This document shows positions 55,009 through 62,946 of a stretch of 64,000 nucleotides of DNA, piece by piece. A model generated the notes under the pieces. It was not told where the DNA came from. It ran no database searches and was given only the letters and a program-made list of their open reading frames with translations. Each line of letters opens with the position of its first letter. Within the stretch, counting starts at the first letter, position 1. The translations under genes were made by a program, and so were the position numbers. The stretch spans positions 496,001 through 560,000 of the forward strand of contig NZ_FOPG01000003.1 in NCBI RefSeq assembly GCF_900113435.1, in the 5' to 3' direction. This DNA is from Sulfitobacter dubius (GTDB taxonomy: Bacteria; Pseudomonadota; Alphaproteobacteria; Rhodobacterales; Rhodobacteraceae).

Positions 55009-56136
55009 TTACGCGGCCTTGACCTTGAGCAGCTTGATCGCCGCGTCATCGGTGACGATCCCGCCGACACGCTTCGAAAGGTAGAAGCCGGTGAAACCCT
55101 TCTTCGTCACTTCGTCGCGGATCAGGCGCACGCCGGTGCGATCGGCGATCGTGTAGCCGGCCCTGAAGTCGCCGAACGCGATAGGGAAGGCGCTATCGGC
55201 GATCGAGGGCATATCCTCAGCGATGACGACGGGATAGCCCAGAAGGCGGGCGGGTTGCCCGGCAGCAAGGCCGTCGGTCCAGAGGAAACGGCCGGTCGAG
55301 TCCTTGAGCTTATGAACGACAGCGGCCGTGGTTGAGTTCATGACGAAGACGCCGTTCGCCCGGTAGCCCGCGCGCAGCTTGTAGACGAGATCGACGATAT
55401 CTTCGGCGATCATCACGCTCGTGCCCGTCGTCTCGACGAATTGCAGCGCACCGGCGGTGCGAGTGTCGTCGCCAGCAGCTTCCGGCGCGACGGCGAGCAA
55501 GCCCGTCGGCTTGTTGGTGCCGTTGCCTGCAACGAAAGCTGCCCCCTCGGCCTCCGCGAAGTCGGTGGCGGCGTTGTTGGTGATGAAGCCGCCCACGTCA
55601 TAGGCCGAGTCGTCGAGCAGGTGGTTCGACACGACGGGGAAGGCGTTCACCTCGCCGAAGGTCGGCTTCACCGGCCGGATCGTCGGAGTCGCGGTTTCGC
55701 TGTTGCGGTCGTCGGACTCACCGGACCAGCGCGACGCCGAGCCGCGCACGTTCACCGGGATCGTGAAGTCGGCGCTCGAAACCTGCACGACGCTCGCGAT
55801 CGACCGGATCGGCGAGATATCGGAGACGCGGTTCTGAATCTGGCTCGCAAGTTGCTCGGGGACGATCGCGCCGCCGTCGGCCGCAACGGTCATGGAGCGA
55901 GCTTCTCCGCGCGCCAGCGAGCGCCACTCGGCGGCACCATCGGCCCCGGGCTCGGTTAGCGAGCGACCCTCGACGTTGCGCTCGATCTCTTCGACACGCT
56001 CGGCGCGTTCAATTTGCTCCGAGAGCGATCGGATTTCGGAATCCACGGAGGCGAACTTCTCGCCATCGTTGATCACGGTGCGCGCCTCGTCAGTCTTCGC
56101 CTTGAGAGCGGCGCGCAGTTCACGGACAGTTTTCAT
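55009..56136 (-). CDS. Major capsid protein, HK97 fold
   Basis: 375 residues. A helical N-terminal delta-like domain (MKTVRELRAALKAKTDEARTVI ... EIERNVEGRS, about 75 residues) precedes the shell domain: GGAIVPEQLASQIQNRVSDISPIRSIASVVQV, NHLLDDSAYDVGGFITNNAATDFAEAEGAAFVAGNGTNKPTGLL, LLGYPVVIAEDMP, and RAGYTIADRTGVRLIRDEVTKKGFTGFYLSKRVGG. The delta domain acts as internal scaffold, matching the downstream protease. It comes first in the operon, so capsid is made in greatest amount. Confidence 0.94.
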   Translation of the reverse strand: MKTVRELRAALKAKTDEARTVINDGEKFASVDSEIRSLSEQIERAERVEEIERNVEGRSLTEPGADGAAEWRSLARGEARSMTVAADGGAIVPEQLASQIQNRVSDISPIRSIASVVQVSSADFTIPVNVRGSASRWSGESDDRNSETATPTIRPVKPTFGEVNAFPVVSNHLLDDSAYDVGGFITNNAATDFAEAEGAAFVAGNGTNKPTGLLAVAPEAAGDDTRTAGALQFVETTGTSVMIAEDIVDLVYKLRAGYRANGVFVMNSTTAAVVHKLKDSTGRFLWTDGLAAGQPARLLGYPVVIAEDMPSIADSAFPIAFGDFRAGYTIADRTGVRLIRDEVTKKGFTGFYLSKRVGGIVTDDAAIKLLKVKAA

Positions 56137-56380
56137 GAACGAAAGTTCCTTCTGTGGCCCATTAGCGGGCTTCTGGTTGGTGCGCCGCTCGGGCGCGGGT
56201 TGAGGTACCGCTTGGTTACGGATGCGCGGCGCACCCGCCGAGGAAGGCCCCCGGAACTTGCGGCGCGACTCCCACGGCGAAGGGAAAAGGCCGTGGTCGA
56301 TCGTCTTTCACGAAGCGCGCATTGCCCGGCCATATACGGGTGACACGCTTCATTGGCCGCGCCGCGCGGCCGGAGAAGGA
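56137..56380. promoter_or_regulatory. Leader region of the capsid operon (244 bp)
   Basis: Non-coding space upstream of the capsid gene. It contains a ribosome site AGAAGGAA shared with other element genes and, at 56331-56347, a sequence (ATATACGGGTGACACG) like ones upstream of the 152-residue gene and alpA. A promoter controlled by the element or its helper is plausible. Confidence 0.45.
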
Positions 56381-56839
56381 TCAGGCAAGCAACTCGGCAA
56401 GCGCGCCGCCGTCGATCGCAGCGCAGCGCGGCCCGGGCTTCCCGCCGAAGTCGGTGAGACCGATCGCTACCGACGAAGCGGCGAGGCTTTCGACATAGAT
56501 CCAGCGGCACCGGCCGATCGCGTCAATCGCCAGCCAGCTTTCGCGGAGGTGTTCGGGGTTCCCTGCCTCGACTTTGCGGATCAGGTCAGCGAGCGTCTCG
56601 GCCGAGCCATTCCGGCGGATCGTAGCGAGGAAGAGGTCGGTGTCGCCTCCAAGTCCGGAACCCTGCGCCATCACGGCAAGGATCGTCTCAGCCTTGGCGG
56701 CCGTATCGAGTTCGACACCGCCGCTCGGGCGGATCAGCCCGCGCGAGCGCGCGACAGCATAGGCGGCCGAGTAGCTTGAATTGATCGCGAGTCCGTAGTG
56801 GATGCGAAGTTCTTTCGCGAGAGCGTGAGCCGTCTTCAT
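56381..56839 (-). CDS. Unknown satellite protein upstream of capsid genes
   Basis: 152 residues from ATG 56839 (MKTAHALAKELRIHYGLAINS), with AGAAGGAA upstream. The N-terminal half (YSAAYAVARSRGLIRPSGGVELDTAAKAETILAVMAQ) is helical; TDLFLATIRRNGSAETLADLIRKVEAGNPEHLRESWLAIDAI suggests a second helical part; the end is LTDFGGKPGPRCAAIDGGALAELLA. I recognise no domain. Place and direction suggest regulation or a capsid-size/accessory role, but this is only position. Confidence 0.65.
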   Translation of the reverse strand: MKTAHALAKELRIHYGLAINSSYSAAYAVARSRGLIRPSGGVELDTAAKAETILAVMAQGSGLGGDTDLFLATIRRNGSAETLADLIRKVEAGNPEHLRESWLAIDAIGRCRWIYVESLAASSVAIGLTDFGGKPGPRCAAIDGGALAELLA

Positions 56840-57015
56840 GGCGAGTTTCCTTCTGCCCGGCTTCGGCGCCGGATGCTCGTTGTGGTCAAACACTAGGCTA
56901 TACGGTGTCGTGCGGCTGCGCTTGCACGCCGCCGTGCGCTCGCGCAGCCATTCAATGATGACTTCGAAGGGGCGATCGGCTAACTAAATGCCTACGTAAG
57001 TTTCGAGGATTTAAG

Positions 57016-57795
57016 ATGAAATTTGTTCCGCCTTCCGCGACAGAGACCGCCTTTAATTGCCCGCATTGCGGCGCTCTCGCGAAGCAGTTCTGGTTTGCCG
57101 CTCACGCGGAGCCGATGGAAAAAGACTCGCACCCGTTGATAATATCCGAAGAAAGACTCAAGGAACTCAAGCTCGACCATATCGAAGACAAAGACCAGCG
57201 CGCCCACCTAAAGGCGTGGGCGGAACGCGCTGCAAAAGGCGTTCCCTTTTGGGAACACAACCGAACGAACGTGGATAAAGCCCTGACGAACCTTTCGTTT
57301 AGCCAGTGTTACAACTGCGATGATATTTCGATCTGGATTTATGATCGGCTTGTGTATCCGCAGCGTGGCGAAGCACCTCCCGCCAATCCCGATCTGCCCG
57401 AAGACGTTCGGCGCGACTATGATGAAGCGAGCGTGATCCTCGATCTCTCGCCAAGGGGTGCCGCCGCGCTAATCCGCCTCGGGATCCAGAAGCTCTGCAA
57501 GGAACTCGGGCAGCCGGGGGAAAACATCAACGCAGATATCAAGGCGCTGGTCGCGGGTGGCCTCGATCCCCGGGTGCAAAAGGCGCTCGATGCGGTGCGC
57601 GTGATCGGGAACAACGCTGTGCATCCCGGACAAATTGACCTTCGAGACGATCGAGCGACGGCGGAAAGCCTTTTCCGATTGATGAACTTGATCGCGGATA
57701 AAATGATCTCTGAACCAAAGCACGTTGACGAGGTTTATGCAGCTCTTCCCGAAGGAGCGCGGGCGGCGATCGAGAAGCGCGACAGCGGTGATTAG
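57016..57795 (+). CDS. DUF4145 domain protein (cargo)
   Basis: 259 residues. N-terminal zinc ribbon with CPHC (NCPHCGALAKQFWF) and CYNCD (SQCYNCDDISIWI), an alpha-helical middle, then the DUF4145 core: EDVRRDYDEASVILDLSPRGAAALIRLGIQKLCKEL ... IKALVAGGLDPRVQKALDAVRVIGNNAVHPG. DUF4145 occurs in restriction systems and other anti-phage proteins as an accessory domain. The gene is opposite in direction to the structural genes and has its own promoter space, as cargo genes do. Confidence 0.85.
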   Translation: MKFVPPSATETAFNCPHCGALAKQFWFAAHAEPMEKDSHPLIISEERLKELKLDHIEDKDQRAHLKAWAERAAKGVPFWEHNRTNVDKALTNLSFSQCYNCDDISIWIYDRLVYPQRGEAPPANPDLPEDVRRDYDEASVILDLSPRGAAALIRLGIQKLCKELGQPGENINADIKALVAGGLDPRVQKALDAVRVIGNNAVHPGQIDLRDDRATAESLFRLMNLIADKMISEPKHVDEVYAALPEGARAAIEKRDSGD

Positions 57796-57971
57796 CGCCG
57801 CGTCGAAACCGGCATTTCTACCAAGTAAGAATTTGGCTATCCCATGCGGTTTGTGCCCAAAAAGTATAAGAGATTTACCGGCTATCTATGCTGTATGCCT
57901 TCGTGACGCGCCTTGCAAAACACAACTTCCCCTTGCATTACTGCGACGAGAGGGCAGAAAGGGGATGATAG

Positions 57972-58673
57972 TTGTTCTTGATTTATTTTGATGAGGTTAA
58001 ACATGACCCCCCGGCGCAGGAGGCGCAGTTGTTCGGTGGAATTGCAGTAAAACACACCGACGCGCAGGACATCGAAGACCAGATGAACGAACTCGCCGAA
58101 AAATACTTTGGCAGTAAGGTTTTAAGCAAGGACACTGAATTTCACGCAAGGGACATCGCGCAAGGCAAAGGGAACTGCAAGGGACGAGGCGGCGAAGAGC
58201 GAGTTGAGATGCTCGAAGGGCTTCTTGATATTTTGGGAAAATCTACGGTCTCGAAAATATATGCGCGTATGACACCCTCAAAAGTTCACTTCCCCACCGA
58301 TCCAGAACGAGACACATTCATGTTCTTTGTCGAAAAGGCAGAGGCTTTCCTAGAGTCCAGATCAGATATTGGGATGCTCTTCGGGGACTACGATCACAAA
58401 ATGATAACTCCATCGATCACCAACCTTTCACAATACCGGATTGGCACAACGTCTTGGGCGCTTGGAAGAAAGATAGAGCGCCTCGTGGATACGGTCCATT
58501 TTGCGCACTCTCACCACAGCCGCCTTGTTCAGCTGGCTGACATTTACGTTTATTGCAAGCAATATGCTAAACCGCCATCTTCAAGCTATTGGCGAACACG
58601 CTTCCATGACGCGATCCGAGGCAAAAGTGGATCGCTATGGCCATCGAAGTATCGTGACTATCCGATGTATTGA
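57972..58673 (+). CDS. DUF3800 domain protein (cargo)
   Basis: About 233 residues from TTG 57972, seven bases after AAAGGGG; no ATG fits the frame. The DUF3800 hallmarks are the N-terminal IYFDEVKHD (usual form IYxDES) and the C-terminal HSRLVQLADIYVYCKQY (usual LQLADxxAY). DYDHKMITPSITNLSQY lies between. The fold is predicted RNase H-like, and family members are common in phages and defence islands, but activity is unproved. Its GC content is lower than the flanking phage genes. Confidence 0.8.
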   Translation: MFLIYFDEVKHDPPAQEAQLFGGIAVKHTDAQDIEDQMNELAEKYFGSKVLSKDTEFHARDIAQGKGNCKGRGGEERVEMLEGLLDILGKSTVSKIYARMTPSKVHFPTDPERDTFMFFVEKAEAFLESRSDIGMLFGDYDHKMITPSITNLSQYRIGTTSWALGRKIERLVDTVHFAHSHHSRLVQLADIYVYCKQYAKPPSSSYWRTRFHDAIRGKSGSLWPSKYRDYPMY

Positions 58674-58856
58674 GGTGGAACGATCGGTGCCCAAGGGCTG
58701 GCGAGACTTTGCGTTTTTGCACTACCGATCGTGGGTTTGAGGTTAAACTACCAAGTTGCACAGTCAACCGCTGAAATCGGAGGCGGTCAGTCGTCAAATT
58801 TGGGAATGCTCTTCCGATCCAATTTATCGCCCTGCAGGCCTAATGCACGTAGAGAA

Positions 58857-58890
58857 CGCGCGACGCGCTCTTATAGAGCGCGCGTCGCGT
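58857..58890. terminator. Large hairpin between cargo and primase genes
   Basis: CGCGACGCG-CTC and GAGCGCGCGTCGCG pair around TTATA with a two-base bulge. It lies where the rightward cargo and leftward primase genes face each other, so it could stop both transcripts, although no clear T run follows. Confidence 0.5.
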
Positions 58891-58944
58891 CGCGTTCCCT
58901 CGACGGCAAGGGCACGCAGAAAACGCAGAGGTGCACGCGTTCCT

Positions 58945-61119
58945 TTACGTTCCCACGTTCCCACCGCGCGGCACGATCCAGATGCGGCCTTCGTTGCATC
59001 GGACCAGACCTTTCCCCTCCAGCTTCATAAGCATATCACGTACCCGACGTGATGCTTTTTTCGGCTCTTCAGCGTCCGGTTCTTTTGCCGCTGCGAACCG
59101 CTTAAACTCGACCAGATCTACAGTCATTCGCGCTCCCGGCTCGGGCCAGCCTGTGCCGCCCGGATTTGGTGTGCCGCGATCGCCGACGAACTGGCGCAGA
59201 GATTCGAGCACCCGCCGTTGTTCGGGCGAGATCGGCGTCAAGGCGCTCTTCTCGGGCACGTGGCAGGGCTCGACACGGCATGTCGTAACTGCATCGCCGT
59301 CTTGGTCCTCGCCGAGATCGACTTCTGCGAGTTGGTAGGCGAAGCGCCTTCCGTTAGCCATATCGCGTTGCTTCTTTGCTTCGGCGACTACGATCCCGGC
59401 CTCGCCGGTTAACTCGATCTCAGTGTCGGTCGCCGCCCGGAGCGAGGAGTGCCCGCGCGCGCCTCTAGCCCGGTCCTTGCCTGAGTGGTGAATCACCATG
59501 ACATGCGCCGAGGTTTCTTCGCGGATCGTGTCAACGTTGCGCACGAAAGCACCCATATCGGGCGCGGTGTTCTCATCGCCTTGGCCCATGCTACGTGCGA
59601 GCGTGTCAATTACCAGTAACGCTGGCTCGCCGTGTACCTTAGCCTCGTCGCGGATGAGCGCGGCCACTGCTTCAACGTCGAGAGTTGAGCCACAGAGATC
59701 GATCGAGACAGGAATCACCACGAGCCGCTCGGAAGGCCTGTCTAGGGCAGCCACGCGGTTTACGAAGGATCGGCCGCCCTCGCTAGCGACGTAGAACACT
59801 GGTCCGCCGACCACGCGGCACCCCGCCCAACGCTCGCCCTTTGCGACGGCGTGCGAGATAGATAGGGCGAAAAAGCTCTTGCCGACGTTGCTCTCGCCAT
59901 AGACGACCGACATTGCGCCACGATCGAGCCAACCCTTCACGAGATAGGGCGCGGCGAGAAGCGGGCGCACGTCGGTTGCCCGCACCATGCGCGCCGCTAA
60001 TGCGGCTTTGCGGCATGCGAGCACGTCTGGCGCGGGCAGGGGGGCAAGCGATGCCTGGGGGTGCCCTGACGGCCGCTCGGGTGCAGTCCTCGGACTTGCA
60101 GCGCCATCGTTGAGGCCGGATTCGATAGTCGGGCCGATCTCGTGCTCATCGAGCCCGGCGGCGCGTGCAGCTCGGGTCAGAGCGTCCACGACGCGCGCGC
60201 GATCAAGTCCGCCGCCTGCCACGATCTGCCCAAGAGAAAAGGCCGCTCGATTGAGGGTGTGATTGCGCGTGCCCGGGGCGGCCGCAATGACGCGGCCAGC
60301 CTCGGCGAGCATGGCTTGCTCGGCCCATGCGCAACTGCCAGCCTCGCCTGCGCGCATGACGTCGAGCTGCCGGGCGAGCGCCGCCATAGGAAAAGCGACG
60401 ACGTCCGCCGCAGAGGATGCGCTGGGCATGGGTTTGGGGCCATCCTTCTTCTTTGAGGCTCGGATCGCCTTGCCGATCTTCTCGGGGACCGGCGGAGGCG
60501 CAAGCTCGACGATTGACGGCCCGAGCCATTCATAGCCGGGCGATCCGGCCGCCACCACGAAGCCACCTTCGCCGCGCGTATCGATCCCTTCGCCGACCTT
60601 GCCGGCAGAATTTTCAAACCCCTCTTCGGCCTTGAAAAAGACGTGCCGCCCGCCCGAGCCGGTGCGCGCGACCGGCGCACCCTCGAAGCACTCAGCGAGC
60701 CCGAGCCGCGCGGCCGACGCCTCACCGATAGCCTCGCCCGTCGCTTTGTCGATATCGAGATCGACGACGAAGAGCCCTGATCGTGTGCCGGTGACGAGAG
60801 CTACGCTCGCATTCGGCCATCGTTCCCACCATCCCCGGATTGTTGCTTCGTCGGTCGATGCGGCACCCTTCCATTTAGTCAGAGGCACCTTGCCTTTGAC
60901 GGGGTGCACCGGAAACCCGGCGGCGGCGTACGCGAGCGCCGCGCCGAGGGCGGATTTAGGCTCGCGAGGCGACGCCATGTCTTTGATCTGCATTGGCTTT
61001 TTAAGCTCGTTCTTTTTGGCCGCTTGCGCGGCGAGTGGTAGGGTTTTGATGCGCGGGTTCGGCTCCGCGCAGAAAAGCTCGTTCAGGCGCTGTCGGGTGC
61101 TATCCGGCGGGGCCTTCAA
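58945..61119 (-). CDS. Primase-polymerase and RepA-like helicase fusion
   Basis: 724 residues at the longest. Residues about 55-235 are a Prim-Pol domain (ALAYAAAGFPVHPVKGKVPLTKWKG; catalytic VVDLDID at 118-124; GGRHVFFKA). A linker leads to an AAA/RepA-like helicase with Walker A GESNVGKS (about 408-415), Walker B LLVIDTLA, and MVIHHSGKDRARGARGHSSLRAATD. A winged-helix tail follows. It probably starts autonomous replication of the excised element. The frame opens at TTG 61119 next to the alpA stop; ATG 60993 or 60978 are alternatives since the domain begins after them. Confidence 0.9.
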   Translation of the reverse strand: MKAPPDSTRQRLNELFCAEPNPRIKTLPLAAQAAKKNELKKPMQIKDMASPREPKSALGAALAYAAAGFPVHPVKGKVPLTKWKGAASTDEATIRGWWERWPNASVALVTGTRSGLFVVDLDIDKATGEAIGEASAARLGLAECFEGAPVARTGSGGRHVFFKAEEGFENSAGKVGEGIDTRGEGGFVVAAGSPGYEWLGPSIVELAPPPVPEKIGKAIRASKKKDGPKPMPSASSAADVVAFPMAALARQLDVMRAGEAGSCAWAEQAMLAEAGRVIAAAPGTRNHTLNRAAFSLGQIVAGGGLDRARVVDALTRAARAAGLDEHEIGPTIESGLNDGAASPRTAPERPSGHPQASLAPLPAPDVLACRKAALAARMVRATDVRPLLAAPYLVKGWLDRGAMSVVYGESNVGKSFFALSISHAVAKGERWAGCRVVGGPVFYVASEGGRSFVNRVAALDRPSERLVVIPVSIDLCGSTLDVEAVAALIRDEAKVHGEPALLVIDTLARSMGQGDENTAPDMGAFVRNVDTIREETSAHVMVIHHSGKDRARGARGHSSLRAATDTEIELTGEAGIVVAEAKKQRDMANGRRFAYQLAEVDLGEDQDGDAVTTCRVEPCHVPEKSALTPISPEQRRVLESLRQFVGDRGTPNPGGTGWPEPGARMTVDLVEFKRFAAAKEPDAEEPKKASRRVRDMLMKLEGKGLVRCNEGRIWIVPRGGNVGT

Positions 61120-61120
61120 G

Positions 61121-61315
61121 TCAGGCGGCGACGGCTCGCTGAGTCTCCATCCAGTCGCGCAATTCGTCGGCTCGGAAGTAGAGCCGATTGCGGATGCGAA
61201 CGGGACTCGGGAAGCCGAGCGACGGGTCTTGCCGCCAGCGCCACACGGTCATTTCCGAGACGCCGAGAATCTCGCGGCGAGCGACGTGTGCGGGAACGTA
61301 TTCGGGTCGGTCCAT
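61121..61315 (-). CDS. alpA: AlpA-like MerR-type HTH regulator/excisionase
   Basis: 64 residues from ATG 61315 with AAGAAGGAAAACGGCT upstream. EYVPAHVARREILGVSEMTVWRWRQDPSLGFPSPVRIRNRLYFRADELRDWMETQRA is the AlpA pattern (wHTH with W-R-W and RxRxYFxxxEL). In P4 and PICI elements AlpA activates integrase or satellite operons. It is cotranscribed with the primase gene. Confidence 0.88.
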   Translation of the reverse strand: MDRPEYVPAHVARREILGVSEMTVWRWRQDPSLGFPSPVRIRNRLYFRADELRDWMETQRAVAA

Positions 61316-61520
61316 AGCCGTTTTCCTTCTTGCTCTTCGCCGGTGAGCCCGGCGACACGAAGGAAGATGCCCCGTATCGTTCGCCTCTGATAGCTCTAGA
61401 TACCGTGTGCTCGCACGTCGCTTGAGGCGAGTTCGCTCTTGTAACACCGTGTCACACGGCGTCACAAAGTTCGGTGCAAGTTCGCCACATGCTGCGAATA
61501 TCCGCACCGTTCGCGCGCGC
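61316..61520. promoter_or_regulatory. Control region upstream of alpA
   Basis: Contains a perfect odd-centred palindrome CCGTGTCACACGG (61447-61459) and, at 61396-61410, CTAGATACCGTGTGC, similar to sites in front of the 56839 gene and the capsid operon. Likely operator DNA for an element repressor or AlpA, since alpA-primase transcripts begin here. No coding frame supported. Confidence 0.5.
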
Positions 61521-62759
61521 TCACGCCCGAATCGGGATCACGTTCTCGGCCTTTCCCTCGACGATCGAGACGACGTAGCGCGCCCATGCGTCGAGCGCGG
61601 CGCGCTTCTCGTCGGCGTAGTCGTGGCGCTGATAGACGGCGACGATCCCGCCACCCGTGCCCGAGACATGATTGAGCACGGCCTCGGTGACGCGAACGGG
61701 GATGCCGAGCCGGGCCATGCCGGTTGCCGCCGTGCGGCGAAGGTCGTGGAAGGTCCAATGCGGAATCTCGACGGGCTCGCCGCGTTCCTTGGCGGCGACC
61801 TCGGCCATCTTCGCGGCGACGGCTTCCCGCCCCCGATGGAAGTTCGAGAGAGCCGAGGCGCCCGTCGTCGTGAAGAGATAGCCCGCACCCTTGATCTTCA
61901 TTGTGCTCGCCAGCACGTCGCGCACCGCGTCGGAGAGAGGCACGTCGTGCGCCCGGCCGTTCTTCGTCCGCTTGGCGTCAAGGTGCCATGTCGTGCCGGT
62001 GATCTCGGCCTCGCGCATACCCGCCACCTCGCCAAGCCGCTGCCCCGTGAGCAAGAGCGTCTTCGTGAACGGCCCCCATAGGTCGAGTTCGTCGCAAGCC
62101 CGCCAGAGCCACCGGATTTCGTCCTCGGAGAGCACGCGCTCGCGGCTCGCTTCTTTGACAACGCGCTTCACGCCCGTCGCCGGGCTTATGGCGACGATAT
62201 CGCGCTCGACGCACCAGTTGAGGAAGGTGTTGACGTAGGCCCGCACCCGGTTTGCCGTCACGGCCCGCCCGCTTTCGGCGATCCCGTCGAGAAGGTCGAT
62301 CACGTCGCGCTTGGCGATCGTGTGAATGTCGCGCTCGCCCCACGCAGCGACGACGAAGCGATCGAGTTCCCGGCGTACCGTCGCCCGGCTGCGAAGCCCC
62401 TTAAGGCGTAGCTTGTCGTATTGCCCGATCAGCGTTTTCACCTTGTCGCGCTCGGAGAGATCAACTTCGAGCCGGGCGGCCTTCTCGGCGCGCTTCTTGG
62501 CGGCGGGATCGTCGCCAGACTTCGCCGCTTCGAGCGCCTCGGCGGCCGCCCCCCGTGCCTTGGCGAGCGACATGGCGGGCCACGAGCCGAGCGTCAGCTT
62601 AACTGGCTTCCCGGCCGAGCGATAGCGTAGCGCCCACGACTTCGAGCCCGACGGCTGCACGATCAGGAAGAGGCCCTCTTGCCCGCCGTCGCTGATTTCG
62701 CGGCGGTTCGGGCCGGACTTGGCTGCGTCGATTGCCGTCGTGGTGAGTGCTTTCGCCAT
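61521..62759 (-). CDS. int: Tyrosine integrase, P4 type (DUF4102 arm domain)
   Basis: 412 residues. An N-terminal DUF4102 arm-binding domain (ISDGGQEGLFLIVQPSGSKSWALRYRS...GSWPAMSLAKAR), a core-binding SAM-like domain (about 105-195), and the catalytic domain with R241 (TGQRLGEVAGMR), H338-x-x-R341 (FHDLRRT), H364 (LNHVSG) and nucleophile Y376 (VAVYQRHDY). Integrases of this type use tRNA 3' ends, matching the att repeats here. It lies at the attR end. Confidence 0.95.
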   Translation of the reverse strand: MAKALTTTAIDAAKSGPNRREISDGGQEGLFLIVQPSGSKSWALRYRSAGKPVKLTLGSWPAMSLAKARGAAAEALEAAKSGDDPAAKKRAEKAARLEVDLSERDKVKTLIGQYDKLRLKGLRSRATVRRELDRFVVAAWGERDIHTIAKRDVIDLLDGIAESGRAVTANRVRAYVNTFLNWCVERDIVAISPATGVKRVVKEASRERVLSEDEIRWLWRACDELDLWGPFTKTLLLTGQRLGEVAGMREAEITGTTWHLDAKRTKNGRAHDVPLSDAVRDVLASTMKIKGAGYLFTTTGASALSNFHRGREAVAAKMAEVAAKERGEPVEIPHWTFHDLRRTAATGMARLGIPVRVTEAVLNHVSGTGGGIVAVYQRHDYADEKRAALDAWARYVVSIVEGKAENVIPIRA

Positions 62760-62790
62760 GTCGTCTCTGACCTCTTGTGTGAGGCCCGGG

Positions 62791-62845
62791 CGTTACCCCG
62801 AGCGTTACCCGGGGTAACATTTTCGCCGATTTGAGGCGTTACCCG
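62791..62845. repeat. Right cluster of putative arm-type integrase sites
   Basis: CGTTACCC(C/G) occurs at 62791, 62803 (12-bp offset, as on the left) and 62837; an inverted GGGGTAAC at 62811-62818 completes the palindrome GTTACCC-G-GGGTAAC (62804-62818). It lies just upstream of int, so it could also control int transcription. Confidence 0.65.
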
Positions 62846-62946
62846 GTGCTAATGAGTGTTAAGGGAAATCGGTCTAAATACAAGTGATTCCACATTTTTT
62901 AAGGGGTGTGCGTTCTGAATGGTTAGCGTCGGATGGGCCCCAAAAC

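Noticed and set aside
53297-56136. Capsid genes as part of the roseobacter gene transfer agent (RcGTA)
   Set aside because: Order is reversed, tail genes are absent, and the genes lie within att repeats together with an integrase; GTA clusters are not bounded in this way.
61116-61358. 80-codon leftward frame overlapping alpA
   Set aside because: Arginine/serine-rich out-of-frame shadow; the other frame encodes a clear AlpA-like HTH protein.
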